Below the pieces are notes generated by a model. It was not told the DNA's origin, ran no database searches, and worked only from the letters and a program-made list of their open reading frames with translations. This document shows positions 1 to 8,140 of a stretch of DNA of 46,478 nt, in pieces (within the stretch, counting starts at the first letter, position 1; every line of letters begins with the position of its first letter). The position numbers were made by a program, and so were the translations under genes. The DNA is from JBPBQZ01 sp050955105 (GTDB lineage Bacteria > Pseudomonadota > Gammaproteobacteria > Burkholderiales > Burkholderiaceae). Location of the stretch: positions 1-46,478 of the forward strand of contig JBPBQZ010000091.1 in NCBI GenBank assembly GCA_050955105.1, read 5' to 3'.

Positions 1-255
1 AAACGCGCGGCACCGGGTGACCAAATCACTTATCGCATCGAATACCTCAACGCGAGCAGCGAAACGCTGACGAACCTTGCCATCACCCAGGCGGTGCCAG
101 CGCATGCGCGTTATCTCGATGGTAGCGCCCGCCGCATCGAGCCGATTCCTCGCGGAACGTCCTGCAAGCCGACGACGGCGTCGGACAGCGTGCACTGCCT
201 GATCGATCGGCTCGATGCCGGCCGTCAAGGCAGTCGTCCTTCTCAGTCCGTTTGA
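1..255 (+). pseudogene. Broken 3' end of a DUF11-type secreted repeat protein gene (left copy)
   Basis: Frame 1 encodes a near copy of residues about 1091-1165 of the large protein at 271-3813, entering with APGDQITYRIEYLNASS. It then loses the frame. Aligned to the right copy it carries a one-base deletion near position 226 and another near 260, so translation stops early at 253-255 and the normal C-terminus is lost. Cys1134 of the intact copy is Arg here. The gene enters from outside the window, so it is unknown whether anything upstream is intact. The frameshifts are seen; calling it a pseudogene is inference. A shortened but functional C-terminus cannot be excluded. Confidence 0.7.
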
Positions 256-332
256 ACGGGGGAATATTCATTGATCGCTACTGCGCAAATGATCGACAAA
301 GCGCCGGCTCGTCACTGGCAATGTTTGATAGT
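5..332. repeat. Direct repeat, left copy (about 330 bp)
   Basis: Matches 3542-3871 in the same orientation. By hand alignment, roughly the first 105 bases are identical, the next 160 or so contain about 17 differences including two one-base deletions, and the last 62 are identical. The repeat spans the 3' end of a DUF11 gene and the 3' end of the convergent lysR. The distance between copies (about 3.54 kb) equals one DUF11 gene unit. Confidence 0.92.
268..332 (-). pseudogene. Duplicated 3' fragment of the lysR gene
   Basis: Read on the minus strand, this segment encodes the last 20 or so residues of the LysR protein at 3807-4703 (ending VDHLRSSDQ) followed by a stop. Bases 271-332 are identical to the corresponding part of the intact gene. 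The rest of lysR is absent: at 333 the sequence switches to the upstream part of the DUF11 gene. It is therefore a duplication scar, not a gene. Confidence 0.8.
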
Positions 333-3300
333 TCTTAAATTTTTGGCTCGTTTGCATGGTTGCCGCCCGTGCCGCGCCACTCAACTTATCAACGTTTTTT
401 TAATTCTCGCAGCCTTAATGAGCGCACCGAAATGCCGTGCCTGGGAGCTGATACATTCTATTAGCATCATCGATGCAAGCACGGGAAAGCCGACCCCGAA
501 CAACGAACTCCTGTATGAGAAGCCCATACTTATTCGCATCGACCGACTTGCGCAATATGACGAACCCTACGAAAAGTGCACAGTGACGATTGACAGCAAA
601 ACCACTCGCATTGCGACGCTGCTTCGAAAAAGCGACTGCGCAGCCGGTGTTACCGATAGCCGGCCGATTCCGTTTTTTGCCGAATTAGGGGAAAAGTACG
701 AAATAAGATCGCATTTCGACTACCGCTATAGTAAGGAGAGTTGGGGAGGCTGGGAATGGGGCACTGCATCGACCGATAAAACACTAACGGTTGCCCTTCC
801 GCCACTGGGCGGCACCGTTTCCGGGGCGACACTGAACGGACGCCGGGCTGTCGTAACGGCGCTGCTATCGCCACGCGGCGCCACGTTATATGTGTATGAG
901 GGCCGCCGAGTCATTGCCAGCGCTATCAGCGACACGAAGGGCAATGCTCAAGCGACAAGCGAAGGTCTTGCGCCCGGCATTCACAATCTCACCGTGGCCG
1001 TCGCGGCCGGAGAGCATCAGGAAACCCTGCTGGAAACGTCTCTAGACGTTCCATCGCCTCCGCATCTGGATTTGACATGGGATTCCCCAAGAGAAGGGAC
1101 TTCGATCGCCAGCGCCAATGTGGAATTGCGCGGGGAAGTCATCGTAAAAAACGCCCAGTTGCATCGCGAGGGGCTGCTTTTATGGCAGAAAGCCGCCAGC
1201 AAGCAATGGTCGAACGATCCGGTGTCTAAGGCCTGTTCCATTGACCAAGATGGCGGCAACTTCGTCTGTCGCACACATCTGACGGATGCGTGGGATTCGC
1301 CCTACGTCGATATATTTCTACGCGCCGCTAGCGCGGGCGTGCCGAGCATCACGGGAGATGTGCAGCGCCGCTTCCTCGTTAAACGACCGGCAAACGACCT
1401 GCTTAAAATTTCCTCGCAGATTGTGATGCCTAAACCCGAGGACGGCGATGCCGCTTATCCCATGGAATCGAGCCTCATTTATCGCCTCAAGGTGACGGCG
1501 CTTCATCCGGTCGGGAATTTTGAAATTCGCTATCCGCTGGAAAACGGTTTTGAAGAAAACGGCAAACCCACGCTCGCCTGGCTAAGTGGAAATGGCAATG
1601 GCTACGTTAGGTTGAATTCGCAATGGCCTGGCAACGCGGTGATATTGCGTGCGGATTCTCAACCCTCGACGTATTCATGGGATCCTTACAGCGCCGCGCT
1701 GAAGGCTGGTGAAAGCTTTGAATTGAGCATCCCGGTCAAAGTATCGCCCGGGTACCATGGAAAGCTACCCAGCAAATTAACGCTTGAGTCGGCACATTTC
1801 GACCAACCGTACTCCGTCACCTACGCGCCGACTATTGCCGCCACGACAGTAACTTTCGACAAGGATGTCACCGAGGGTTGGAAAGGCGACAAGTTCGTGC
1901 TCTCCGGCACCGTCGAACATCCTTTCAGCAGCGTGACCGAAGGCCGCGGCGCCCAAGCAGTGCATGTCTGGTTGAAATCTGGAATTGATGACTGGACCGC
2001 CTTACCGCAGCAAACCTGTGCCTTGAAACCCGATGGCGATAACGCGCGCTTCGAATGTCCCTTATCGCTACGGCACTACATTCCGACAGAATCCCGCGAC
2101 GTCTCGATCGGCGTGCGCATCAAAGGCCGTGATGATTACCTGGCGCCGCGCGCCGTCACTAAAATTCGCGTCGACATGACCGCTCCAAAACTCAGCAACG
2201 TTCGGTTGACGCCCGCTTATGACGCAAAGCAATCCTTGCTTGTCGAAGGAGAAGCCAGCGACGATCAATCGGGCCTGGGTATGCCAAACAATCCTGCGGA
2301 TGCCATAGAGGTTTTATGGGGCAAAACTGACATCGCGAAGAAATGCCCTGCCAAAGAGCTCGATGACGCGGCACCAGACGGATGGTCGATGACACGACGC
2401 ACTACCTGCCCCGTTGCGGGTGGCAGGTTTGCGTGTGAAGCACCACTTGGCGCCGCTTGGGCGGAACCGTCCGCCGCCGTCTGCGTGCGCGCCTGGGATC
2501 GCGCTGGCAATGTAAGCAGTGTCTGGCGGTCGATCGATCTGGCGAGCCCGTCGGTAGACATCTGGAAGCAGACGAGTTTCAAGATGCTCGCTGGATCGCT
2601 GAAAGACATCGATGAATCTGGCGGTTTGACACCCGGCGATATTTTTTCCTATCGCATTGCATTGCAAGCCAAGCGAGCTATAAAAGGCTTGGCGATTCGT
2701 TATGCATTGCCAAGCGGTCTTGACCCGCTTCCCGATCTTTCGCCCACTATAAGTGTCAACGATATCGATACCGCAGGCTCCATGCTGAATGCTGACTGGC
2801 ATGCCGGCAACACCACAGCGTTGACCCGCGAACACGTTGACCTGCGCGCGGGAGACAAACTGGCGATCACCATCCCCTTGCGGGTTGGCACCACCGCGGC
2901 AGCACACCTCTTGAGTACGGTTATCATTGGCGCGCAATCGGCCATCGATACACTTGAGTTGAACGATAAGCTGGACCTGCAACAGCGACTACCGAGTGGG
3001 CGCGCGATGGAACTTAGCTTGCACGCAAGTAGCGATGCAAATGCTCGCCGCGCGGCCTCTGTTGCGACGCCCCGTGCGTCGGCTTTGCCGACATCGAACG
3101 AAGCTGGACAATCTTTTCTTCTGCGATTGCATGTCGACGTTAAGCAATGGAATTTGCGCGGCGTAACGATGGCCTTGCGACTTCCCCCTGCCCTGCTGGC
3201 GCATGGCCCGCTGCGGATAGAACGCTCGACTGTTCCCGGCGCGCCAGGTCTGGCGGATGGCGCCGTCACATCGCCATTGCCATCGGTGGATCCCGCATGG

Positions 3301-3813
3301 GATGGCAATGATCAATCGTCTTTGCTCGCGGCCAATACCGATTTGCCAGGTCATTCGTCATTTGATTTGTTCATCCCGATACGCAGTCGCGACGACCAAA
3401 GCGGCGGCACCGTCGCACTGCGGGCGCAAGCGCGTGCCGTGAACCTCGACGGCCAACTTTCTGCGCAGACCGAGGTTCAACTCGCCGCGGCGCCTCCCAC
3501 GCTCGATAAATTACGGCTGGTCGCTACGGCCAGTCCGGAAGGCGCGGCACCGGGTGACCAAATCACTTATCGCATCGAATACCTCAACGCGAGCAGCGAA
3601 ACGCTGACGAACCTTGCCATCACCCAGGCGGTGCCAGCGCATACGCGTTACCTCGATGGTAGCGCCCGATGCATCGAGCCGATTCCTCCCGGAACGTCTT
3701 GCAAGCCGTCGACGGAGTCGGACAGCGTGCACTGGTTGATCGATCGGCTCGATGCCGGCCGTAAAGGCCAGTTGTCGTTCTCAGTCCGTTTGAACGGGGA
3801 GAATGTTTATTGA
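271..3813 (+). CDS. Large secreted Ig-like/DUF11 multidomain protein
   Basis: Function not recognised; likely exported. A hydrophobic stretch at about residues 39-50, ending near a CRA/W cleavage-like site (57/58), looks like a signal peptide with a long N-region. Domains appear to be of two kinds. A-type Ig-like domains (about 264-372, 525-636, 637-757) each carry a close Cys pair (322/333, 583/596, 713/722). B-type DUF11-like domains (about 376-520, 766-905, 910-1072, 1078-1180) carry the 'G(D/E)xxxYRI...IRYxLP' pattern. It ends straight after the last B domain with no anchor or autotransporter seen. The TTG start at 271 has a GGGGGA seven bases upstream. ATG289 or a TTG near 343 are alternatives, and the latter gives a more usual signal peptide. 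The last 7 bp overlap the convergent lysR end. Base use, especially in the first kilobase, is more AT-rich than neighbours, suggesting transfer. Confidence 0.75.
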   Translation: MIATAQMIDKAPARHWQCLIVLKFLARLHGCRPCRATQLINVFLILAALMSAPKCRAWELIHSISIIDASTGKPTPNNELLYEKPILIRIDRLAQYDEPYEKCTVTIDSKTTRIATLLRKSDCAAGVTDSRPIPFFAELGEKYEIRSHFDYRYSKESWGGWEWGTASTDKTLTVALPPLGGTVSGATLNGRRAVVTALLSPRGATLYVYEGRRVIASAISDTKGNAQATSEGLAPGIHNLTVAVAAGEHQETLLETSLDVPSPPHLDLTWDSPREGTSIASANVELRGEVIVKNAQLHREGLLLWQKAASKQWSNDPVSKACSIDQDGGNFVCRTHLTDAWDSPYVDIFLRAASAGVPSITGDVQRRFLVKRPANDLLKISSQIVMPKPEDGDAAYPMESSLIYRLKVTALHPVGNFEIRYPLENGFEENGKPTLAWLSGNGNGYVRLNSQWPGNAVILRADSQPSTYSWDPYSAALKAGESFELSIPVKVSPGYHGKLPSKLTLESAHFDQPYSVTYAPTIAATTVTFDKDVTEGWKGDKFVLSGTVEHPFSSVTEGRGAQAVHVWLKSGIDDWTALPQQTCALKPDGDNARFECPLSLRHYIPTESRDVSIGVRIKGRDDYLAPRAVTKIRVDMTAPKLSNVRLTPAYDAKQSLLVEGEASDDQSGLGMPNNPADAIEVLWGKTDIAKKCPAKELDDAAPDGWSMTRRTTCPVAGGRFACEAPLGAAWAEPSAAVCVRAWDRAGNVSSVWRSIDLASPSVDIWKQTSFKMLAGSLKDIDESGGLTPGDIFSYRIALQAKRAIKGLAIRYALPSGLDPLPDLSPTISVNDIDTAGSMLNADWHAGNTTALTREHVDLRAGDKLAITIPLRVGTTAAAHLLSTVIIGAQSAIDTLELNDKLDLQQRLPSGRAMELSLHASSDANARRAASVATPRASALPTSNEAGQSFLLRLHVDVKQWNLRGVTMALRLPPALLAHGPLRIERSTVPGAPGLADGAVTSPLPSVDPAWDGNDQSSLLAANTDLPGHSSFDLFIPIRSRDDQSGGTVALRAQARAVNLDGQLSAQTEVQLAAAPPTLDKLRLVATASPEGAAPGDQITYRIEYLNASSETLTNLAITQAVPAHTRYLDGSARCIEPIPPGTSCKPSTESDSVHWLIDRLDAGRKGQLSFSVRLNGENVY

Positions 3814-3871
3814 TCGCTACTGCGCAAATGATCGACAAAGCGCCGGCTCGTCACTGGCAATGTTTGATAGT
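3542..3871. repeat. Direct repeat, right copy (about 330 bp)
   Basis: Partner of the repeat at 5-332. Here both genes are intact: it contains the last 90 or so codons of the DUF11 protein gene and the last 21 codons of lysR. Similarity stops abruptly at 3871/3872, inside the lysR coding sequence. Confidence 0.92.
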
Positions 3872-4703
3872 CGCGACACACGATCTTCAACTCGCGCTTG
3901 GCCCAGACATCGTCTAGCGCGATCGCCACCACGCCCGTGCCGCCCTGGTAAAACGGCACGGCTGATGCCGGGATCACGCCCAGGCCCATGCCGGCCTGTA
4001 CCATCCGGCAGACCGCGTCGAAACTCGCCACGTGCACGCGAAAGCGCAGCAGCTTGCCAGCCTGTTTGCTTGAAGCGAGCAGCAACTGCTGGAATGAATC
4101 GCCCGACAAAAGCCCTACCTGGTCAAAATCGAGCGTTTCGTGAAACGCCAGACTCGGCCTGCCAGCTAAGGGATGCGAAGCCGGCACGACCACCACGAGA
4201 CGGTCGTCGCGGTAATGAAACGTTTGCAAACCATGCGCCGGCGTGGAGGCATTGCAAACGCCCACGTCGGCGACGCCATGCTCGACCGCTTCCACCACGG
4301 CTTCGCTCATATGTTCTTCGAGGTCGAGCCGTACCTGCGGGAATTCGCTGCTGAAAGCGGCCAAATCTTCGGGCAAGAACTGAATGATGGCAGAGCGATT
4401 CGCATAGATACGCACATGGCCGCGCGCGCCATCGGTGTGCTCGGACAATTCAGCCGCCATCACTTCCATCTCGTGCAGGATGTGGCGCGCGTGGCGCAGC
4501 AGCGATTCCCCGGCCGGTGTCGGCGATACCCCATTGCGGTGCCGGTAAAGCAAAGGCGTGCCCAATATGCTTTCCATTTCGGAAATGCGCTTGCTCACCG
4601 CCGAGGCTACCGTGTGCTCACGTTCCGCCGCGCGTGCGATGCTTTTCTCTTCACAAACGGAGACGAAGGCTTTCAATGAAACGAGGTCGAATCTTCTGAG
4701 CAT
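3807..4703 (-). CDS. LysR-family transcriptional regulator
   Basis: A 298-residue protein of normal LTTR length. The N-terminal winged helix-turn-helix lies at about residues 1-60 (FDLVSLKAFVSVCEEKSIARAAE, with the AVSKRISEMESILGTPLL recognition region). It is followed by a linker helix and a two-lobed effector domain with the usual HPLAGRPS and AGMGLGVIP segments. It is divergent from leuC across a 198-bp gap, the standard arrangement for an LTTR controlling its neighbour, so control of the leuCD-like pair is the natural inference. The effector is unknown. Its last bases overlap the DUF11 gene, and its 3' end has been duplicated at 268-332. Confidence 0.9.
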   Translation of the reverse strand: MLRRFDLVSLKAFVSVCEEKSIARAAEREHTVASAVSKRISEMESILGTPLLYRHRNGVSPTPAGESLLRHARHILHEMEVMAAELSEHTDGARGHVRIYANRSAIIQFLPEDLAAFSSEFPQVRLDLEEHMSEAVVEAVEHGVADVGVCNASTPAHGLQTFHYRDDRLVVVVPASHPLAGRPSLAFHETLDFDQVGLLSGDSFQQLLLASSKQAGKLLRFRVHVASFDAVCRMVQAGMGLGVIPASAVPFYQGGTGVVAIALDDVWAKRELKIVCRDYQTLPVTSRRFVDHLRSSDQ

Positions 4704-4901
4704 GATTGGCGAGGCGCTGCGTCGTCGGGTTCGTTCGGGTGCGGTGGTCCGTGGCCACGGCAGGGAGCATTCATTCGGCCCACAAGCGCCGTCTGATTTC
4801 GAGATGCCTGACCTCGCCGTATACCACTGCGGCAGCGCCGGGACCGCTCAATATAATCGTTCGCCAGACGCTTTGAAAGTGAAGTCAAGCCGAGGCCAGC
4901 C
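4704..4901. promoter_or_regulatory. Divergent lysR/leuC control region
   Basis: Gap between the two divergent starts. It holds a perfect 12-bp palindrome CCGTGGCCACGG (4749-4760). An LTTR-like T-N11-A site lies at about 4799-4811 within a CGAG-N9-CTCG inverted repeat (4800-4816). A perfect TATAAT (4852-4857) reads towards leuC, with no good -35 element. An activator site about 45 bases upstream of a -10 box lacking a -35 fits LysR activation. The motifs are seen; their use is inferred. Confidence 0.4.
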
Positions 4902-6353
4902 ATGAAATCCACGCCGCAAACGCTTTATCAGAAATTGTGGGACGAGCATGTCGTTCACAACTTCGACGACGGCACGTCGCTGCTGTATATCGACCGGCAT
5001 ATGCTCAACGAAGTCAGTAGTCCGCAAGCTTTTGAAGGCCTGCGGACTAGCGCACGCGGCGTCTGGCGCGCCGCTAGCGTGCTGGGCATTTCGGACCATA
5101 ACGTTCCCACTACCGGGCGCGCGGCGGGTATTGCCGATGCGATATCGCGGCGCCAGGTCGAAGCCCTGGATGCAAATTGCGATCAGTACGGGCTGCGGCA
5201 ATTCAAGCTGCACGACGTGCGGCAAGGCATCGAACACGTGGTCGGTCCGGAGCAAGGCTGGAGCCTGCCGGGCACCACCCTCGTCTGCGGCGATTCACAT
5301 ACCTCGACGCACGGAGCACTGGGCGCGCTCGCCTTCGGTATCGGCACGTCCGAGGTGGAGCACGTGCTGGCTACGCAAACCCTGTTGCAGCGACGCGCGA
5401 AGACCATGTTGATCCGCATCGAAGGCGCGCTGCCGCTCGCCTGTTCCGCAAAAGACGTGGTGCTGTCGGTCATCGGTCGCATCGGCGCGGGCGGCGCGGC
5501 GGGCCACGCGATCGAGTTCGCGGGCCAGGCGGTCAGCCAGATGTCGATGGAAGCGCGCATGACGCTTTGCAATATGTCGATCGAAGCGGGCGCCCGCTGC
5601 GGCATGGTGGCAGTCGATGCGACCACGCTGAGTTATCTGCAGGGACGCCCGTTCGCGCCGCGCGGCGCAGCCTGGACCCGTGCCGTTGCGCACTGGCAAA
5701 CGCTGCATTCGGACGCCGGCGCGGTATTCGACACGGTCGTGGAAATCGATGCGGCGACGATCGTGCCGCAGGTCACCTGGGGCACCTCGCCCGATATGGT
5801 GAGCGAGATCGATGGCTATGTGCCCGATCCCGCGACGATTGCCGACACGACGCAGCGACGCGCCATCGAACGCGCGCTCGCTTATATGGACCTGGCCGCC
5901 GGCATGCCGATTACCGCGATCGAAATCGATAAGGTGTTCATCGGCTCTTGCACCAATTCGCGCATCGAAGACTTGCGCGCCGCCGCAGCGGTGGTACGCG
6001 ATAGCGGTCAACGCGTGGCGTCGCGCGTGGCGCTGGCGATGGTGGTACCGGGTTCGACGCTGGTGAAGACGCAAGCCGAAGCCGAGGGCCTCGACCGCAT
6101 CTTCATCGACGCCGGTTTCGAATGGCGCGACTCCGGCTGTTCGATGTGCCTGGCAATGAATGCCGATCGATTGGCACCCGGGGAACGCTGCGCATCCACC
6201 TCGAATCGCAACTTCGAAGGCCGTCAAGGCGCGGGCGGCCGCACCCATCTGGTCAGTCCGGCGATGGCGGCGGCCGCGGCGCTGGCGGGCCATTTCGTCG
6301 ATGTGCGTAGGCTCGATAGCCGCGCGGCACGCCACCACACAGGGATTGCATGA
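4902..6353 (+). CDS. leuC: 3-isopropylmalate dehydratase-like large subunit (aconitase family)
   Basis: A 483-residue aconitase-superfamily large subunit resembling LeuC from the first residues (TLYQKLWDEHVV). The three [4Fe-4S] ligands are present: Cys350 in GSCTNSR, and Cys413 and Cys416 in SGCSMC. The CGDSHTSTHGA motif is at 129-139. Family reaction: isomerisation of 2- to 3-isopropylmalate through a dehydrated intermediate, in the cytoplasm with LeuD. The start codon and the following leuD overlap indicate translational coupling. No leuB or leuA is nearby and a LysR gene is divergent. The pair could therefore be a second copy or act on a related acid (for example citramalate or dimethylmalate). 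Family certain, substrate not. Confidence 0.9.
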   Translation: MKSTPQTLYQKLWDEHVVHNFDDGTSLLYIDRHMLNEVSSPQAFEGLRTSARGVWRAASVLGISDHNVPTTGRAAGIADAISRRQVEALDANCDQYGLRQFKLHDVRQGIEHVVGPEQGWSLPGTTLVCGDSHTSTHGALGALAFGIGTSEVEHVLATQTLLQRRAKTMLIRIEGALPLACSAKDVVLSVIGRIGAGGAAGHAIEFAGQAVSQMSMEARMTLCNMSIEAGARCGMVAVDATTLSYLQGRPFAPRGAAWTRAVAHWQTLHSDAGAVFDTVVEIDAATIVPQVTWGTSPDMVSEIDGYVPDPATIADTTQRRAIERALAYMDLAAGMPITAIEIDKVFIGSCTNSRIEDLRAAAAVVRDSGQRVASRVALAMVVPGSTLVKTQAEAEGLDRIFIDAGFEWRDSGCSMCLAMNADRLAPGERCASTSNRNFEGRQGAGGRTHLVSPAMAAAAALAGHFVDVRRLDSRAARHHTGIA

Positions 6354-7006
6354 TGGAAAAGCTGATCGTTCATACCGGCATCGTGGCCCCGCTCGACCGC
6401 GAAAACGTCGACACCGACGTGATCTTGCCCAAACAGTTTCTGCGGTCGATCGAGCGTACCGGCTTCGGCCCCTTCCTGTTCGACACCTGGCGCTATCACG
6501 ATCAGGGCGAACCGGGACAAGATTGTTCAGGACGGCCCGAGAACGCGGATTTCGTCCTCAATCGGCCGCGTTACCGCGCCGCAACCATCCTGCTGGCGCG
6601 CCGCAACTTCGGCTGTGGCAGTTCACGCGAACATGCCGCCTGGGCGCTTGGCCAGTTCGGCTTTCGCGTCATCATCGCACCCAGTTTCGGCGATATTTTT
6701 TTCAGCAACGCGTTCAAGAACGGGCTGTTGCCGATCAGGCTGGACACATTGCAGCTCGACCGACTCTTTACCCGCTGCGAGGCGCTCGACGGCTGGCAGC
6801 TGCGCGTCGACCTGCCCGCGCAGCAAATCGTCACGCAAGACGCGGAGCGCTTCGATTTCGAGATCGATCCACACCAGAAGCATTGTCTGCTGGAAGGCCT
6901 CGACGAAATCGGCCTGACGCTGCAACACGCCGAACGCATTCGCCAATTCGAAGCCGCGCGCGCCATCAAGGCACCCTGGCTGATCCTCGACGAAGCCATG
7001 CGCTAG
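6350..7006 (+). CDS. leuD: 3-isopropylmalate dehydratase-like small subunit
   Basis: A 218-residue small (swivel) subunit of the isopropylmalate isomerase type. It opens with the characteristic VHTGIVAPLDRENVDTD segment and carries NFGCGSSREHA, the loop that contributes substrate-binding Ser/Arg residues, at about 84-94. Its start overlaps the leuC stop: ATG6350 gives Met-Met-Glu, and ATG6353, one codon later, is equally plausible. It should form a heterodimer with the upstream large subunit. No leuB follows; a 228-bp gap leads to the zinc transporter operon. As for leuC, the exact substrate is open. Confidence 0.9.
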   Translation: MMEKLIVHTGIVAPLDRENVDTDVILPKQFLRSIERTGFGPFLFDTWRYHDQGEPGQDCSGRPENADFVLNRPRYRAATILLARRNFGCGSSREHAAWALGQFGFRVIIAPSFGDIFFSNAFKNGLLPIRLDTLQLDRLFTRCEALDGWQLRVDLPAQQIVTQDAERFDFEIDPHQKHCLLEGLDEIGLTLQHAERIRQFEAARAIKAPWLILDEAMR

Positions 7007-7160
7007 GTGCCAAGCACCGGGCAAGTCGGCGGGGCTTGAGCTCCGGCTTGCCTGCACCTACTCCCTGCCGCCTTTCAAACGGCGCACGAGCGAGCAACGA
7101 TTCCCCTGAAGGTCTGCGCCGCACGCGGGTTGGCGATGTCGGCCACACCAGCTTTACCTT

Positions 7161-7185
7161 GAGTTTGATACGTTATATCATTTGG
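7161..7185. promoter_or_regulatory. Zur-like operator upstream of the zinc ABC transporter
   Basis: The AT-rich patch contains the inverted repeat TGATA-N5-TATCA (7166-7180), with GTTATATCATTTG resembling a half-site of the proteobacterial Zur box. It lies about 50-70 bases before the znuA start in otherwise GC-rich DNA, where a promoter would be expected. No zur gene is in the window. Assignment is by resemblance only. Confidence 0.4.
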
Positions 7186-7234
7186 TCGGCTTTGAACGCC
7201 CGTTTCAAGGTGCCCTACCATTGCTGACCATTCC

Positions 7235-8140
7235 ATGAAAAACGCCTTCCTGAAAGCCGCCCTCGCGCTGGCGACCACCTGCGGGCTGCTCGGCAGCGCG
7301 CATGCCGCCCCCGCTTCGGCCGCGCATGCGTCGGATCATCCGATCAGCATCGTGGCCGCCGAAAACTTCTACGCTGATGTCGCCAAGGAAATCGGCGGCG
7401 CTCATGTCAGCACCTCGTCGATCCTGAGCAACCCGGACGAAGACCCGCACCTGTTCGAAGCCAGTCCGTCGGTGGCGCGACGCTTGTCGGCGGCGCGCCT
7501 GGTGGTCTATAACGGCGCCGGCTACGATGCCTGGATGAGCAAGCTGTTGAGCGCCTCGCAGCGCGCCGGCCGCCAGGAGATCGTCGCCGCGCAGTTGGTC
7601 GGCAAGCACGACGGCGACAATCCGCATCTGTGGTATTTGCCCGCTACCATGCCGGCCGTTGCCGCGGCAATTCGCGACGCACTGTCGCAGATCGATCCGG
7701 CGAACCGCGACGATTACGCACGCCGCTATACTGCCTTCGTTGCCTCGCTGACGCCCTTGCAGACGAAAATCGCGCAGTTGAACCACGCCTATCGATCGAC
7801 GCCGGTCACCGCCACCGAACCCGTGTTCGGCTATATGGCTGACGCCATTGGCTTGACCATGCGCAATGCGCGCTTTCAACAATCGATCATGAACGATACC
7901 GAACCGGTCGCGTCCGACATCGCGGCGTTTGAAAACGATCTGCGCACGCGCCAGGTACAGGCACTGCTTTTCAACAAACAAACCAACGGACCGCTGACCA
8001 CGCGCCTGCTCAAGCTGGCGCAATCGGCCGGCGTACCGGCAGTAGCGGTGACTGAAACCCAGCCTCCTGGCTTGTCTTATGTACAGTGGATGATGTCGCA
8101 ACTGGACGCACTCGAGCGCGCGCTGGGCCGCGCAAAATGA
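7235..8140 (+). CDS. znuA: Metal ABC transporter periplasmic substrate-binding protein (ZnuA-like)
   Basis: A 301-residue cluster A-I metal-binding protein with a clear signal peptide (residues 1-24, ending SAHA/A). Candidate ligands are His72 (DEDPHLFEASP), His131 (DNPHLWYLP), Glu195 (TEPVFGYM) and an acidic residue near 274 (TETQPPG). Zinc-type ZnuA usually has His at the third position, and Mn-type proteins such as PsaA have Glu. The His-rich loop of classical ZnuA is absent from this protein. It captures metal in the periplasm for the ABC importer encoded next. Its stop overlaps the start of znuC by four bases (ATGA). Zinc is the likely substrate from the Zur-like site and His-rich partners, but manganese is possible. 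Confidence 0.88.
   Translation: MKNAFLKAALALATTCGLLGSAHAAPASAAHASDHPISIVAAENFYADVAKEIGGAHVSTSSILSNPDEDPHLFEASPSVARRLSAARLVVYNGAGYDAWMSKLLSASQRAGRQEIVAAQLVGKHDGDNPHLWYLPATMPAVAAAIRDALSQIDPANRDDYARRYTAFVASLTPLQTKIAQLNHAYRSTPVTATEPVFGYMADAIGLTMRNARFQQSIMNDTEPVASDIAAFENDLRTRQVQALLFNKQTNGPLTTRLLKLAQSAGVPAVAVTETQPPGLSYVQWMMSQLDALERALGRAK

Noticed and set aside
83..271. Matching minus-strand small open frames in both repeat copies (83-271 and 3620-3838)
   Set aside because: They are repeated only because the underlying DNA is repeated. They are antisense to DUF11 coding sequence and have no ribosome site or known motif.
4173..4679. A 168-residue plus-strand open frame opposite lysR
   Set aside because: Antisense shadow of a full-length LysR gene with intact helix-turn-helix.
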